Notes under the pieces: model-generated
Seen by the model: only the letters and a program-made list of their open reading frames with translations
What the model was told of the DNA's origin: nothing
Database searches by the model: none
Made by a program: the position numbers and the translations under genes
Shown here: piece by piece, positions 29,672 to 37,042 of the stretch
How positions within the stretch are numbered: position 1 is the first letter of the stretch
How the letters are laid out: every line of letters starts with the position of its first letter
IMG/VR virus record: IMGVR_UViG_3300024903_000001
Span: 1-49,977 of that record
DNA from: a virus
Reading direction: 5' to 3' (one strand)
DNA length: 49,977 nt

Positions 29672-30187
29672 ATGACCAAGCCGCCAGCCTTACGCGATCT
29701 CCTGCCGGAGATGACGGACAAGGAAGATGATTTCGTTTTGAATTTCGTCCAGTTCGGAGACGCGATCAAAGCCGCTGAAGCTGCAGGCTACGCGCAAGCG
29801 GGGATACAGGGGCGACAGATCGCCAGGCGCCCGCGTGTGGCTGCCGCGATCCGCATCGAGACGACGCGCCGTATGCAGCACATGGCGCCCGTTGCACTCA
29901 CGGTTTTGGACAAGATTATGCGCGACGAGAAGGCGCCGGCAGGCGCTCGAGTAGACGCTGCAAAGACGATTCTCGATCGAGCCGCGTATGTTTCGGACCC
30001 GAAACGATCCGACCGTTCGGACGAGGTCAAGCCGCTCGCCGAATACAGCGTCGCGGAGCTCGAGCGCCTAGTCGAGCAGCTCGAGGCTCAAAGGGGCGCG
30101 GCTGCGCTGGATGTGACGCCCGATTCAGGGGTTAGCGCGCCGTTGTTACGCGCCAATGACGATCAACCCATTGATCCGCTTGAATAG
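29672..30187 (+). CDS. Terminase small subunit
   Basis: A 171-residue DNA-packaging protein. The N-terminal half has the helix-turn-helix seen in small terminases (FVLNFVQFGDAIKAAEAAGY, then AQAGIQGRQIARRPRVAAAI). A central helix follows (LTVLDKIMRDEKAPAGARVD, AAKTILDRAAY) and an acidic end (SVAELERLVEQLEAQRG). It would recognise the packaging site and load the large subunit. Start at 29672 has a strong AAGGAGG site. The large subunit is 5.2 kb away at 35402, an unusual separation. Confidence 0.78.
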   Translation: MTKPPALRDLLPEMTDKEDDFVLNFVQFGDAIKAAEAAGYAQAGIQGRQIARRPRVAAAIRIETTRRMQHMAPVALTVLDKIMRDEKAPAGARVDAAKTILDRAAYVSDPKRSDRSDEVKPLAEYSVAELERLVEQLEAQRGAAALDVTPDSGVSAPLLRANDDQPIDPLE

Positions 30188-30243
30188 TCTTCGCCTAGTG
30201 AAGGCGCGAACCGGCCCCGCTCGACCCCGAAAAACCGGGTTCG

Positions 30244-30261
30244 ACCCCCTGGGGAGGGGGT
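30244..30261 (+). other. GC hairpin in the gap after the small terminase gene
   Basis: ACCCCCT and AGGGGGT pair around GGGG with no T-run. The gap 30188-30490 has no gene. It contains this hairpin, a short AT-rich stretch (about 30300-30330) and the promoter-like sequence at 30359. Its position next to the terminase gene makes it a candidate packaging or cos region; nothing proves it. Confidence 0.35.
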
Positions 30262-30358
30262 GGCCCGCGGTGCATCCGGACGCCGGAGCCTGACCGCTAA
30301 ATTTTGCAAATTTCAAAAGTTTTTGGACTATCACCGCGAAGTTCGCATCCGATCCGGC

Positions 30359-30401
30359 TTGACGGTTGTCTCCTTTCGTGCAAAATGTCTCCCAATGCGG
30401 C
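30359..30401 (+). promoter_or_regulatory. Rightward promoter with operator half-sites
   Basis: TTGACG (30359-30364), a 16-base spacer with GTCTC-CTTTC-GTGCA (30368-30382), then CAAAAT (30381-30386). A second half-site, GTCTC-CCAAT-GCGGC, is at 30387-30401. The layout repeats that of the leftward promoters, with the operator in the spacer. Confidence 0.5.
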
Positions 30402-30490
30402 GATAGGCGGAGGCTGCGAACCTCTTCCAAAACTCGATTAAAAGCCGTTGACGCGGCGCCTATCCCGCAGCGGTTTCCAGGGAGCACCAG

Positions 30491-30709
30491 ATGCACGCCA
30501 GCACGCATGAATACCTGAAGCCAACCGAGTTGCAGGTCGAGAAGATGGCTCGCGTCCGCGCCGCGGCGAAGGCTTTCAACGACGTGCTCGATGCCGAGCT
30601 GCCGGATGGCCCCGACAAGACCTTCGCCATTCGCGCGCATCGCTCCAACGCGATGTGGTGCAATGTCGCGATCACGCGGCTGGCGGACGGCACTCCGCGC
30701 GACGACTGA
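30491..30709 (+). CDS. Second Acb2/Tad1-like small protein
   Basis: A 72-residue helical protein. The sequence HEYLKPTELQVEKMARVRAA, then AKAFNDVLDAELPDGPDKTF and AIRAHRSNAMWCNVAITRLA fits the T4 Vs.4-like branch of the Acb2/Tad1 hairpin family (Y-x-P-T...R-x-A-A-K-A...P-x-G-x-D/E-K...A-M-W-x-N-x-A-I). That group binds cyclic nucleotides of CBASS or Thoeris. It is distinct from the Acb2-like gene at 13834 in sequence and location. Call by recalled pattern. It overlaps the next gene by one base. Confidence 0.65.
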   Translation: MHASTHEYLKPTELQVEKMARVRAAAKAFNDVLDAELPDGPDKTFAIRAHRSNAMWCNVAITRLADGTPRDD

Positions 30710-30885
30710 TGACCAACCCGGCTCACAACGCGCTCCACGACGTGCATCTCTTCGACCATCTGGCCGAGAAGCATCGCAACCGGGTTCGGCAGGCCGCGCA
30801 GCAGTCGGACGCTGAACCGATCGAAGATGCCATTTGGCATGAAATCCCGCAAATCATGCCACCGGCCGACTTGGAGGACAAATGA
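30709..30885 (+). CDS. Small hypothetical protein
   Basis: A 58-residue protein (MTNPAHNALHDVHLFDHLAE, then KHRNRVRQAAQQSDAEPIED). The start overlaps the preceding stop (TGATG) and the stop overlaps the next ATG. Helical and His-rich at the start, acidic at the end. No recognised family. Encoded in one transcript with the Acb2-like protein and may be a partner. Confidence 0.6.
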   Translation: MTNPAHNALHDVHLFDHLAEKHRNRVRQAAQQSDAEPIEDAIWHEIPQIMPPADLEDK

Positions 30886-31106
30886 AGAAGCGCAAGAAGC
30901 TGGCGGAGATCAGGGCCGACGTCGCCGCGGTGACGCGGGCCGATACGATCGCCGAGGTCTGCCGCGTTCTGAAGTGGCACCTCAAGGAAACTGACCTGGC
31001 GGAGAAGCTCTACCTCTCGATGACGTCCGGAGAGAAGCACCCGCAGCATCCGCCCGTCGGCGTGATCTCGTACTACAGCGGTTTCGACGAAGTCCGATAT
31101 CTTTAA
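30882..31106 (+). CDS. Small hypothetical protein
   Basis: A 74-residue protein with a basic start (MKKRKKLAEIRADVAAVTRA), a helical middle (EVCRVLKWHLKETDLAEKLY) and a loop-rich end with EKHPQHPPVGVISYY. Overlaps the previous gene by ATGA. It is the last gene before a structured intergenic region and terminator. Unknown function. Confidence 0.6.
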   Translation: MKKRKKLAEIRADVAAVTRADTIAEVCRVLKWHLKETDLAEKLYLSMTSGEKHPQHPPVGVISYYSGFDEVRYL

Positions 31107-31179
31107 CCGAGAAGAGGGTTCCTTCTCTGGCCAGCGTGGAGGGTCAGGGCATACAAGACCGGAACGGGCCTCTTCTCGG
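31107..31179 (+). ncRNA. Candidate structured RNA element
   Basis: Directly after the stop codon at 31106, CCGAGAAGAGG (31107-31117) pairs perfectly with CCTCTTCTCGG (31169-31179). GTTCC (31118-31122) pairs with GGAAC (31161-31165), and the inner 38 bases can fold further (CTGGCC with GGTCAG). There is no T-run at its end and no ORF inside. It may be a small RNA, a processing structure or a leader. The real terminator follows at 31225. Confidence 0.45.
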
Positions 31180-31224
31180 GAGCGTCATGATACCCGCATT
31201 CCGGTCGACTTCCGCAAAGCCTGA

Positions 31225-31267
31225 GAGCCTCTGATCGATTGCACCGGTCAGGGGCTCTTCGCTTTTG
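31225..31267 (+). terminator. Terminator before the transglycosylase gene
   Basis: GAGCCTCTGA pairs with TCAGGGGCTC (one G-T pair) around a 13-base loop, followed by TTCGCTTTTG. It ends the terminase-small-subunit transcript. The operator at 31267 begins directly after the T-rich tail. Confidence 0.8.
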
Positions 31268-31281
31268 TCGCCATTTGCGCT
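31267..31281 (+). promoter_or_regulatory. Operator-like site before the transglycosylase gene
   Basis: GTCGC-CATTT-GCGCT, 12 bases before the ATG at 31293 and directly after the terminator. Both half-sites are recognisable, with one mismatch cluster in the second. Confidence 0.5.
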
Positions 31282-31292
31282 AAGCTGTCTCC

Positions 31293-32048
31293 ATGGTCGA
31301 TATCAGCGAAATCATCAGAGGCTCGTTCGCCAAGTACGGATTGGACCCGAGCGTTGGCCTCAAGATCGCGAATATCGAATCGCGGATGAACCCGCGCGCC
31401 AAGAATCCCGTCTCGAGCGCCGGCGGCCTGTTCCAGTTTATCGACAGCACCGCGAAGCACTACGGCCTGGCAGACCGCTACGATCCGGCCCAGAGCTCGG
31501 ATGCGGCGGCCCGACTGACCAATGACAACCGCAACCTGCTCCGGCAGAAGCTCGGTCGCGATCCAACCCCCGGTGAGCTGTACCTGGCCCATCAGCAGGG
31601 TGGCGGCGGCGCGCTCAAGATCCTGCAGAATCCCGACGCGCCGGCGTCGTCCCTGGTCGGCACGAAAGCCGTCATCCAGAATGGCGGAAGCCAGGGGATG
31701 CTGGCGCGAGACTTCGCGAGCCTTTGGCAGGCGAAGCTCGACGGCACGAAACCGCCCGTTTTCGGCGGCCAGGCAGCTCCCGCGCAGCCGATGGCGCCGC
31801 AGGAAGCGCAGACCGCGGCCGCGATGCCCGCTCCAGCCCCATCCGCGGCCGAAGAGCCCAGTTTGGCGAACGCGTTCACCTCCGCGCTGAGCCAATTCGC
31901 GGCCAGCCAGCAGCAACAGGCGCCCCAAGTCGCCGCGCAGCCGCAAATGCCGTTCCAGCAGCCGCAGATGGCGATGAAAAAGCCGGATTTGGCCAAAATT
32001 CTGGCGGGTACGAGTTCGCCACTCCTGATCGGCAAGCCTGCCGCCTGA
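31293..32048 (+). CDS. Virion-associated lytic transglycosylase
   Basis: A 251-residue protein. Residues 10-130 form an SLT-type transglycosylase domain: GLKIANIESRMNPRAKN with the catalytic Glu near residue 30, the SSAGGLFQFIDSTAKHYG glycine-rich motif, and ELYLAHQQGGGGALKILQ further on. The rest is a low-complexity Ala/Pro/Gln linker with a short end helix. It would open the peptidoglycan locally during DNA ejection; a separate small SLT protein replaces the fused domain of T7 gp16. It is the first gene after the terminator at 31225. Confidence 0.85.
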   Translation: MVDISEIIRGSFAKYGLDPSVGLKIANIESRMNPRAKNPVSSAGGLFQFIDSTAKHYGLADRYDPAQSSDAAARLTNDNRNLLRQKLGRDPTPGELYLAHQQGGGGALKILQNPDAPASSLVGTKAVIQNGGSQGMLARDFASLWQAKLDGTKPPVFGGQAAPAQPMAPQEAQTAAAMPAPAPSAAEEPSLANAFTSALSQFAASQQQQAPQVAAQPQMPFQQPQMAMKKPDLAKILAGTSSPLLIGKPAA

Positions 32049-32060
32049 TTTGTTGCCTTT

Positions 32061-32089
32061 GTCGCCTTTATGGCTTAGATTAGGGCGAC
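32061..32089. promoter_or_regulatory. Inverted operator pair before the tail fibre
   Basis: GTCGC-CTTTA-TGGCT on the plus strand (32061-32075) faces GTCGC-CCTAA on the minus strand (32089-32080). Together they form a 29-base inverted repeat similar to that at 24302-24336. It lies in the gap between the transglycosylase and the tail fibre, 55 bases before the ATG. Confidence 0.5.
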
Positions 32090-32143
32090 AATTGGCGTCG
32101 TCCTGCCGTCTCGCCTCCGGCTCGCAATCGCGAAGTGGCCCCG

Positions 32144-33532
32144 ATGGCGCAGCCGACCCCCTACGATCGCCAATTCAGTTTTCAGGACTTCCAGGCGCAG
32201 GAACCGACGACCCCGCTTCCCGGCGATGAGGTCGACGGCGAGCTCAATTCGGTCAAGGTCACGCTCGATCAGACACTGGTCAATCTGGCGAAGATCCAGC
32301 GTGATGACGGCGCGCTCAAGAACGGCGTTGTTACGCAGGACAGTCTTTCCGACAGCCTGTCGATCGGATTTACCTACCGCGGCACATGGGTGAGCGGGGT
32401 CAACTACCTCATCAGCGACGGCGCGTCGGTCGGATCGACCTTCTATAAGGCCAAATCGTCCCATCTCTCGTCAGGCGCCAATCAGCCCCCGAACGCAACC
32501 TTCTGGGATCCGATCGCGGATTTCACACCGCTGGCAATCGGCGTCGACAGCATCTTCACCGCGGCAATACAGGACGGCGCGGTAACGGAGCCCAAGCACG
32601 CGACCGGCGGCGTGTCGACGAGAGCGCTGGCCGACTCCGGCGTGACGGAGCCCAAGCACGCGACCGGCGGCGTGTCGACGAGAGCGCTGGCCGACTCCGG
32701 CGTGACGGAGCCCAAGCACGCGACCGGCGGCGTGTCGACGAGAGCGCTGGCCAACAACGCCGTTACCTTTGCCAAGACGCAGGACATCGCCACGGCGCGG
32801 CTGCTCGGCCGTACGACCGCGAGCACTGGCGATATAGAGGAGCTGACGGCTGACGCCGCGGAAGGCCTTCTGGGTGCCGCCACAGCGCGACTTTTCCCGG
32901 CCGGTTCGGCGTCCGCGCCCGGCATATCGCCCGTCGGCGACAGCAGTACGGGGATGTGGGCGCCCGCTGCCGACACGATCGCGTTCTCGGCGGGTGCGGC
33001 CGAAAAAACCCGTGTCGATTCCTCAGGGGTAAAGATCGGGACAACAGCGCTTCTGGACGCGGGTGGCGTTCTGCAGGTCTCAGGCCTCACAACACTCTAC
33101 AACACCACGGGCTTAACCCCGCTATTCATCACCAACCCAGGCTCGGGCTCGCAAACGCTCGTGGCCTTCCGCCAGGGCGGCCCCGCCAGCACGGTGGGGT
33201 CCATTGTCGTCTCCGGCGGCACTGGCACCGCCTACAACACCTCGTCCGACTATCGGCTGAAGGAAAACGTCGCCGCCCTCGACCTCGCCGAGGCGAAAGA
33301 AACGGTCGCGGCCCTGACGCCACGGCGCTTCAACTTCATCGCGGATCCCGGAACGGTGGTCGACGGCTTCCTCGCGCACGAGGTCAACGAGGCCGCACCG
33401 AACGCTCACGCCGTCACCGGCGAGAAGGACGGCGAGGAGATGCAGGGCATCGACCCGAGCAAGCTGATCGCGACGCTTACCGCGGCGCTGCAGTGGGCTA
33501 TCCGCGAAATCGAATACCTCAAGGCGAGGTGA
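32144..33532 (+). CDS. Tail fibre with C-terminal S74 chaperone domain
   Basis: A 462-residue receptor-binding protein. Residues 1-70 are the virion anchor shared with the tailspike at 7077 (MAQPTPYDRQF, RDDGALKNGVVTQDSL). A chitinase-like carbohydrate-binding stretch follows (TWVSGVNYLISDGASVGSTF). Residues 147-206 consist of a tandem 20-residue repeat in three copies. The C-terminus is an S74 intramolecular chaperone, with SDYRLKENV (probable catalytic Ser/Lys) and FLAHEVNEAAPNAHAVTGEK, which trimerises the fibre and then cleaves itself off. Start at ATG 32144 by alignment with the spike; a GTG at 32135 is upstream. Confidence 0.87.
   Translation: MAQPTPYDRQFSFQDFQAQEPTTPLPGDEVDGELNSVKVTLDQTLVNLAKIQRDDGALKNGVVTQDSLSDSLSIGFTYRGTWVSGVNYLISDGASVGSTFYKAKSSHLSSGANQPPNATFWDPIADFTPLAIGVDSIFTAAIQDGAVTEPKHATGGVSTRALADSGVTEPKHATGGVSTRALADSGVTEPKHATGGVSTRALANNAVTFAKTQDIATARLLGRTTASTGDIEELTADAAEGLLGAATARLFPAGSASAPGISPVGDSSTGMWAPAADTIAFSAGAAEKTRVDSSGVKIGTTALLDAGGVLQVSGLTTLYNTTGLTPLFITNPGSGSQTLVAFRQGGPASTVGSIVVSGGTGTAYNTSSDYRLKENVAALDLAEAKETVAALTPRRFNFIADPGTVVDGFLAHEVNEAAPNAHAVTGEKDGEEMQGIDPSKLIATLTAALQWAIREIEYLKAR
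32582..32760 (+). repeat. Three tandem 60-bp repeats in the tail fibre
   Basis: The 60-base unit occurs three times (32582, 32642, 32702). Copies 1 and 2 are almost identical and copy 3 diverges only in the last bases. Each unit codes for VTEPKHATGGVSTRALADSG. Near-perfect DNA identity, including synonymous positions, shows recent duplication, so the number of units may change the shaft length. Confidence 0.95.
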
Positions 33533-33541
33533 GGTGCTGGC

Positions 33542-33847
33542 ATGACAAATAACGGCCAGCTCCACGAAGTTTCGCTGAAAATCGGCGAATTGCTCGCGAA
33601 TGTCGAGCAATTGGCGCAGGCGAACCATTTCGCCCGCCGCGACAGCGCGGCGATGCAGAAGAAGCTCGACCAGGTCGTTACCGACGTCGGCCAGCTCAAG
33701 AACGACGTCTCGGACATGAAGCCGAGTGTGCAGCGCTACAACTCCGATCGCAGCAGGATCATGGGCGGCGTTGCCGTCGTCGGCAGCATCTTCGGAGCCG
33801 CAGCCAGCTTCGGCCTGGCGTGGGTGAAGAAGGTCTTCGACGTCTGA
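33542..33847 (+). CDS. Single-helix membrane protein, holin-like candidate (DUF1515-like)
   Basis: A 101-residue protein. Residues 1-65 form a long helix/coiled coil (LHEVSLKIGELLANVEQLAQ, then LDQVVTDVGQLKNDVSDMKP), and one membrane helix follows at about 74-95 (IMGGVAVVGSIFGAAASFGL) with a short end. This matches the DUF1515-type phage proteins of alphaproteobacteria, which I recall as unassigned or holin-like. It lies after the tail fibre and its stop overlaps the next ATG. It could be a holin acting with the lysis genes at 2471-3822, or a virion component. Confidence 0.6.
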   Translation: MTNNGQLHEVSLKIGELLANVEQLAQANHFARRDSAAMQKKLDQVVTDVGQLKNDVSDMKPSVQRYNSDRSRIMGGVAVVGSIFGAAASFGLAWVKKVFDV

Positions 33848-35079
33848 TGGCGGCGCCCCCGATTCCAGACGAGCAGCTTCAGGCCGCAGTCGACGCATTG
33901 GCTACCCACGGAACACAGATCGCCGCAGCAGCGGCGCTGAAGATGTCCCGCCAAGGCCTACAGAACCGACTGCAGCGCGCCGCCGAGCGTGGGTTAATGG
34001 GCGTGGCGCCAGTGCTGCCGGGCTTCGCGATCAAGAGCGTCGCCAGCAAGGCCCCCGACGGCGCATGGGTCAAGCAGACCAAGGCCCCCGGCGAGGTCTT
34101 CGCGCTTCCTGCATGGCACTCCATCAAGGGCGTCTCGGCGCTAGTCGATGGCGAGGACCGGGTCATCCAGAAATGGGTGAAGACCGATCGCGAGAGCACC
34201 GCGCAGCACGAAACGCTGCGCGCCGCGTTCGAAGCGCTCAAGGAAGAGTTGCCGCGCGAGGTGCCCGTACCACCGCCGGCGCACTCCATCACAGAGCTGC
34301 TCAATCAGTTCACGATCACCGACAATCACTTCGGGATGCTAGCGTGGAAAGAGGAGAGCGGGGCCGATTACGACCTCCAGATCGCTGAAAAACTATTGCT
34401 GGACTGGTTTTCCGCCGCGATTGAGCTCGCGCCCAACGCCCACACGGCGGTTCTGGCACAGCTAGGCGACCTTCTGCACCATGATGGCCACGAGAGCGTC
34501 ACACCGGCGCACCGCAATGTGCTGGACGCAGATAGTCGGTTGCAAAAGGTCATTCGCGTGGTCATTCGCACGATGCGGAAGGTGATCCGGATGCTGCTGG
34601 CGAAGCACGCGCGTGTGCACATCATCATGGCCGATGCCAACCATGATCCGGCGTCCGGCGCTTGGCTGCGGGAGATGTTCGCAGCTTTCTTCGAGGACGA
34701 GCCCCGCGTCACCGTCGACGCGACGGCGAGCACCTACTACGTCTATGAGTGGGGCGACGTCTCCCTGTTCTACCACCACGGCCACAAGCGCAAGGTCGCC
34801 GATGTCGACACGGTCTTCGCCGGCAAGTGGCGCGAAATCTACGGCCGGACGAAATTCAGCTACGCGCACCTCGGCCATCTCCATTCCGACGAGTTGAAGT
34901 CGACCAACCTGATGAAGGTCGAGCGGCACGAGACGCTCGCGGCGCCTGACGCCTACGCGGCCAATGGCGGCTGGCTGTCGGGCCGCTCGGCCAAGGTCAT
35001 TTCCTATCACAATCGGCTCGGAGAAGTGTTTCGTAGCACTCTTTCGGCCGAAATGGTGTCGGGCTGGAGGGTCGAATGA
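33847..35079 (+). CDS. HTH-calcineurin-like metallophosphoesterase
   Basis: A 410-residue protein. Residues 8-60 form a helix-turn-helix (LQAAVDALATHGTQIAAAAA, then LKMSRQGLQNRLQRAAERGL). The rest is a calcineurin-like phosphoesterase with the metal ligands in TDNHFG (near 160), GDLLHHDGH (near 208), ADANHD (near 260), HHGHKRK (near 315) and HLGHLHSD (near 347). Proteins of this two-part design occur in phage packaging regions and are probably DNA or nucleotide phosphoesterases. It lies between the fibre and the large terminase. ATGA-type overlaps link it to both neighbours. Confidence 0.75.
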   Translation: MAAPPIPDEQLQAAVDALATHGTQIAAAAALKMSRQGLQNRLQRAAERGLMGVAPVLPGFAIKSVASKAPDGAWVKQTKAPGEVFALPAWHSIKGVSALVDGEDRVIQKWVKTDRESTAQHETLRAAFEALKEELPREVPVPPPAHSITELLNQFTITDNHFGMLAWKEESGADYDLQIAEKLLLDWFSAAIELAPNAHTAVLAQLGDLLHHDGHESVTPAHRNVLDADSRLQKVIRVVIRTMRKVIRMLLAKHARVHIIMADANHDPASGAWLREMFAAFFEDEPRVTVDATASTYYVYEWGDVSLFYHHGHKRKVADVDTVFAGKWREIYGRTKFSYAHLGHLHSDELKSTNLMKVERHETLAAPDAYAANGGWLSGRSAKVISYHNRLGEVFRSTLSAEMVSGWRVE

Positions 35080-35405
35080 CTGACTTCAAGAAAGCGGCCA
35101 CGGGTCTACTCAAAGTCGCGACGATGACCGCCGACGAATTGGCTTCGCGCAAGGGCGAAGACGATATGTTCGTCAAGATCAAGCGCAACAGCGAACGTCT
35201 GTCCAACTGCTCGGGCCACGATTTCGAGCCGCAGCCGGACTGGCGGTCAAAAGGGTGGGGCATGCTTGACCGAACGGTCCACTGCCGCGCCTGCGGAGGC
35301 GACATGAAGATCGGGGCTGCGCACGATTACCTGCGAGGTTTCGCGCACGGCTCCGGCCAAGACTTGAAATCTATCACCGCGTCGATTTGGCCGCCAGAAT
35401 CATGA
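35076..35405 (+). CDS. Small protein with zinc-finger-like cysteines
   Basis: A 109-residue protein with a cysteine (NCSGHDFEPQPDW) and later CRACGGDMKIG. The Cys-His and CxxC set could bind zinc. It overlaps the phosphoesterase stop and the terminase ATG (ATGA at both ends), and so belongs to the packaging operon. No family recognised. A small DNA-binding accessory to packaging is possible. Confidence 0.65.
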   Translation: MTDFKKAATGLLKVATMTADELASRKGEDDMFVKIKRNSERLSNCSGHDFEPQPDWRSKGWGMLDRTVHCRACGGDMKIGAAHDYLRGFAHGSGQDLKSITASIWPPES

Positions 35406-37042
35406 CCGCCGCGCTCCAGGCTCAGATCAACACGGCCAAACGGCTCATCGCGGTCAAGGCCGCGCGCAAGAGCCTCTATGCCTTCATGAGACTGCTCCTC
35501 GCCGACGAGCTCGACCCCGACAACCCTGATCTGTCCGAATACAAAGACACGGCCCACGGCCGGCTGCTCTGCGACATCGTCGAGAAGGTCGAGTGCGGGA
35601 AGATGAAGCGCGTCGGCGTGGCGATCCCGCCGCAGCACGGCAAGACATGGCACCTCTCGACCTACGGGCTTGCCTGGATCATCGGGCGCAATCCGCGCGC
35701 GAAGCTCATCATCGCCACATACAACGAGACCCGTGCCTCGGAACTCGGCGAAGAATTCCGTAAGATCGTCAATTCGCCGGCGTATCAGCAGTGTTTTCCC
35801 GATGCGGTGCTCGAGACGGGCTCGCAGTCGAAGACCTCGATGGCGACGACGCGCGGCGGCAAGATTTTCTTCGTCGGCATCGGCGGCACGATCACCGGCC
35901 GCGGCGCGCATTATTTCTTCATCGACGATCCGATGAAGGGCGACGAGGACGCGCAGAGCGACCTGTTCCGCGAAAAGCTCTGGTCGTGGTTCTTCTCGGT
36001 CGCCTATTCCCGCGGCGGCAACAGGACCGCGATCGTCATCATTCATACCAGATGGCATGCCGATGATCTCTTGGGCCGCCTCTGCGACGAGGACCACCCG
36101 GAGCGCAACAAGCGTTTCGCCGGCCTCAAGGAGGACTGGCAGTACCTCAACATCCCCGGCGTCATCTACGACGAGCCACTGGCGAAGAGCCTCGGCCTGA
36201 CGCTCACGGTCCAGACGGACCCGAAGATTGTCGCCGCCTTCGGCGCAAAACCCGTCACGGCGCTGTGGGAGGAGGAGAAAAGCCTCGCACATTATGTCCC
36301 TTGGCGGATGGCCGAACCCCGCACCTTTTCGGCCCTGGTCATGGGCAACCCGTCGGCGATCGACGGCGACTTCTTTCACCGCGAATGGATCGTCCCCTAC
36401 GAGGTCGAGGATCTCCCGCCGCGCGAGGAGCTCGAGGTCTACGGGGCGTCGGACCATGCCGTCTCGACCAAGGCGGGGCGCGATTACACGGTGCTCGGCT
36501 GCGTCGGCGTCGACAAGTACGACAACATCTGGATCCTGCCCGATCTCGTTTGGGATCGCATGCAGACCGACCGCACGGTCGAGGAAATCCTGCACAATAT
36601 GCGGGCGAATGACCCCGCCTACTGGTGGATGGAGTCGGAGCTGATCTCGAAATCGTTCGGCCCGTTCCTGCAGAAGCGGATGGAGGAAGAGCGCGTTTAC
36701 GTCCCGATCGACGCGGTGACGCCGTCGAAGGACAAAGCGCTCCGGGCACGATCGATCCAGGGCCGCATGCAGATGAAGAAGGTGCGCTTCCCGCGCACGG
36801 CACCATGGTTCGAGGACGCCAAGAGCCAGTTGCTCAAGTTCCCCGCCGGCGCGAACGACGACTTCGTCGATTGGCTCGCCCATATCGGCATGGGCCTGAT
36901 GAAACAATACAAGCCGTCGCAATCGGGCGACAAATCTGCTACAAATAACGCTCCGACCGGATCGATCGGCTGGCTGTTGAACCAGTCGAAGATCGAGAGC
37001 GAGCGGCGGAAGTTGACAGCCAAGAGGGCGGCGGGATGGTAG
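35402..37042 (+). CDS. terL: Terminase large subunit
   Basis: A 546-residue packaging ATPase-nuclease. The Walker A variant is IPPQHGKTWH (near 78-86), Walker B FFIDDPMKGDEDA (near 170-182), and a coupling motif IIHTRWHADDLLG (near 213). The C-terminal RNase H-like nuclease begins with ASDHAVSTKAGRDYTVLGC (near 352) and continues to NDDFVDWLAHIGMG with acidic residues. It powers DNA translocation into the procapsid through the portal encoded next. Start at 35402 by ATGA overlap; the frame is open to 35387. Confidence 0.93.
   Translation: MTAALQAQINTAKRLIAVKAARKSLYAFMRLLLADELDPDNPDLSEYKDTAHGRLLCDIVEKVECGKMKRVGVAIPPQHGKTWHLSTYGLAWIIGRNPRAKLIIATYNETRASELGEEFRKIVNSPAYQQCFPDAVLETGSQSKTSMATTRGGKIFFVGIGGTITGRGAHYFFIDDPMKGDEDAQSDLFREKLWSWFFSVAYSRGGNRTAIVIIHTRWHADDLLGRLCDEDHPERNKRFAGLKEDWQYLNIPGVIYDEPLAKSLGLTLTVQTDPKIVAAFGAKPVTALWEEEKSLAHYVPWRMAEPRTFSALVMGNPSAIDGDFFHREWIVPYEVEDLPPREELEVYGASDHAVSTKAGRDYTVLGCVGVDKYDNIWILPDLVWDRMQTDRTVEEILHNMRANDPAYWWMESELISKSFGPFLQKRMEEERVYVPIDAVTPSKDKALRARSIQGRMQMKKVRFPRTAPWFEDAKSQLLKFPAGANDDFVDWLAHIGMGLMKQYKPSQSGDKSATNNAPTGSIGWLLNQSKIESERRKLTAKRAAGW

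Noticed and set aside
32582-32760. Tandem repeats as a CRISPR array
   Set aside because: Units are contiguous with no spacers and are in frame within the tail fibre gene.
35327-36922. 531-codon minus-strand ORF opposite the large terminase gene
   Set aside because: High-GC antisense open frame. The plus strand carries clear terminase motifs, and the antisense product is Arg/Asp/Val-rich without recognisable domains.
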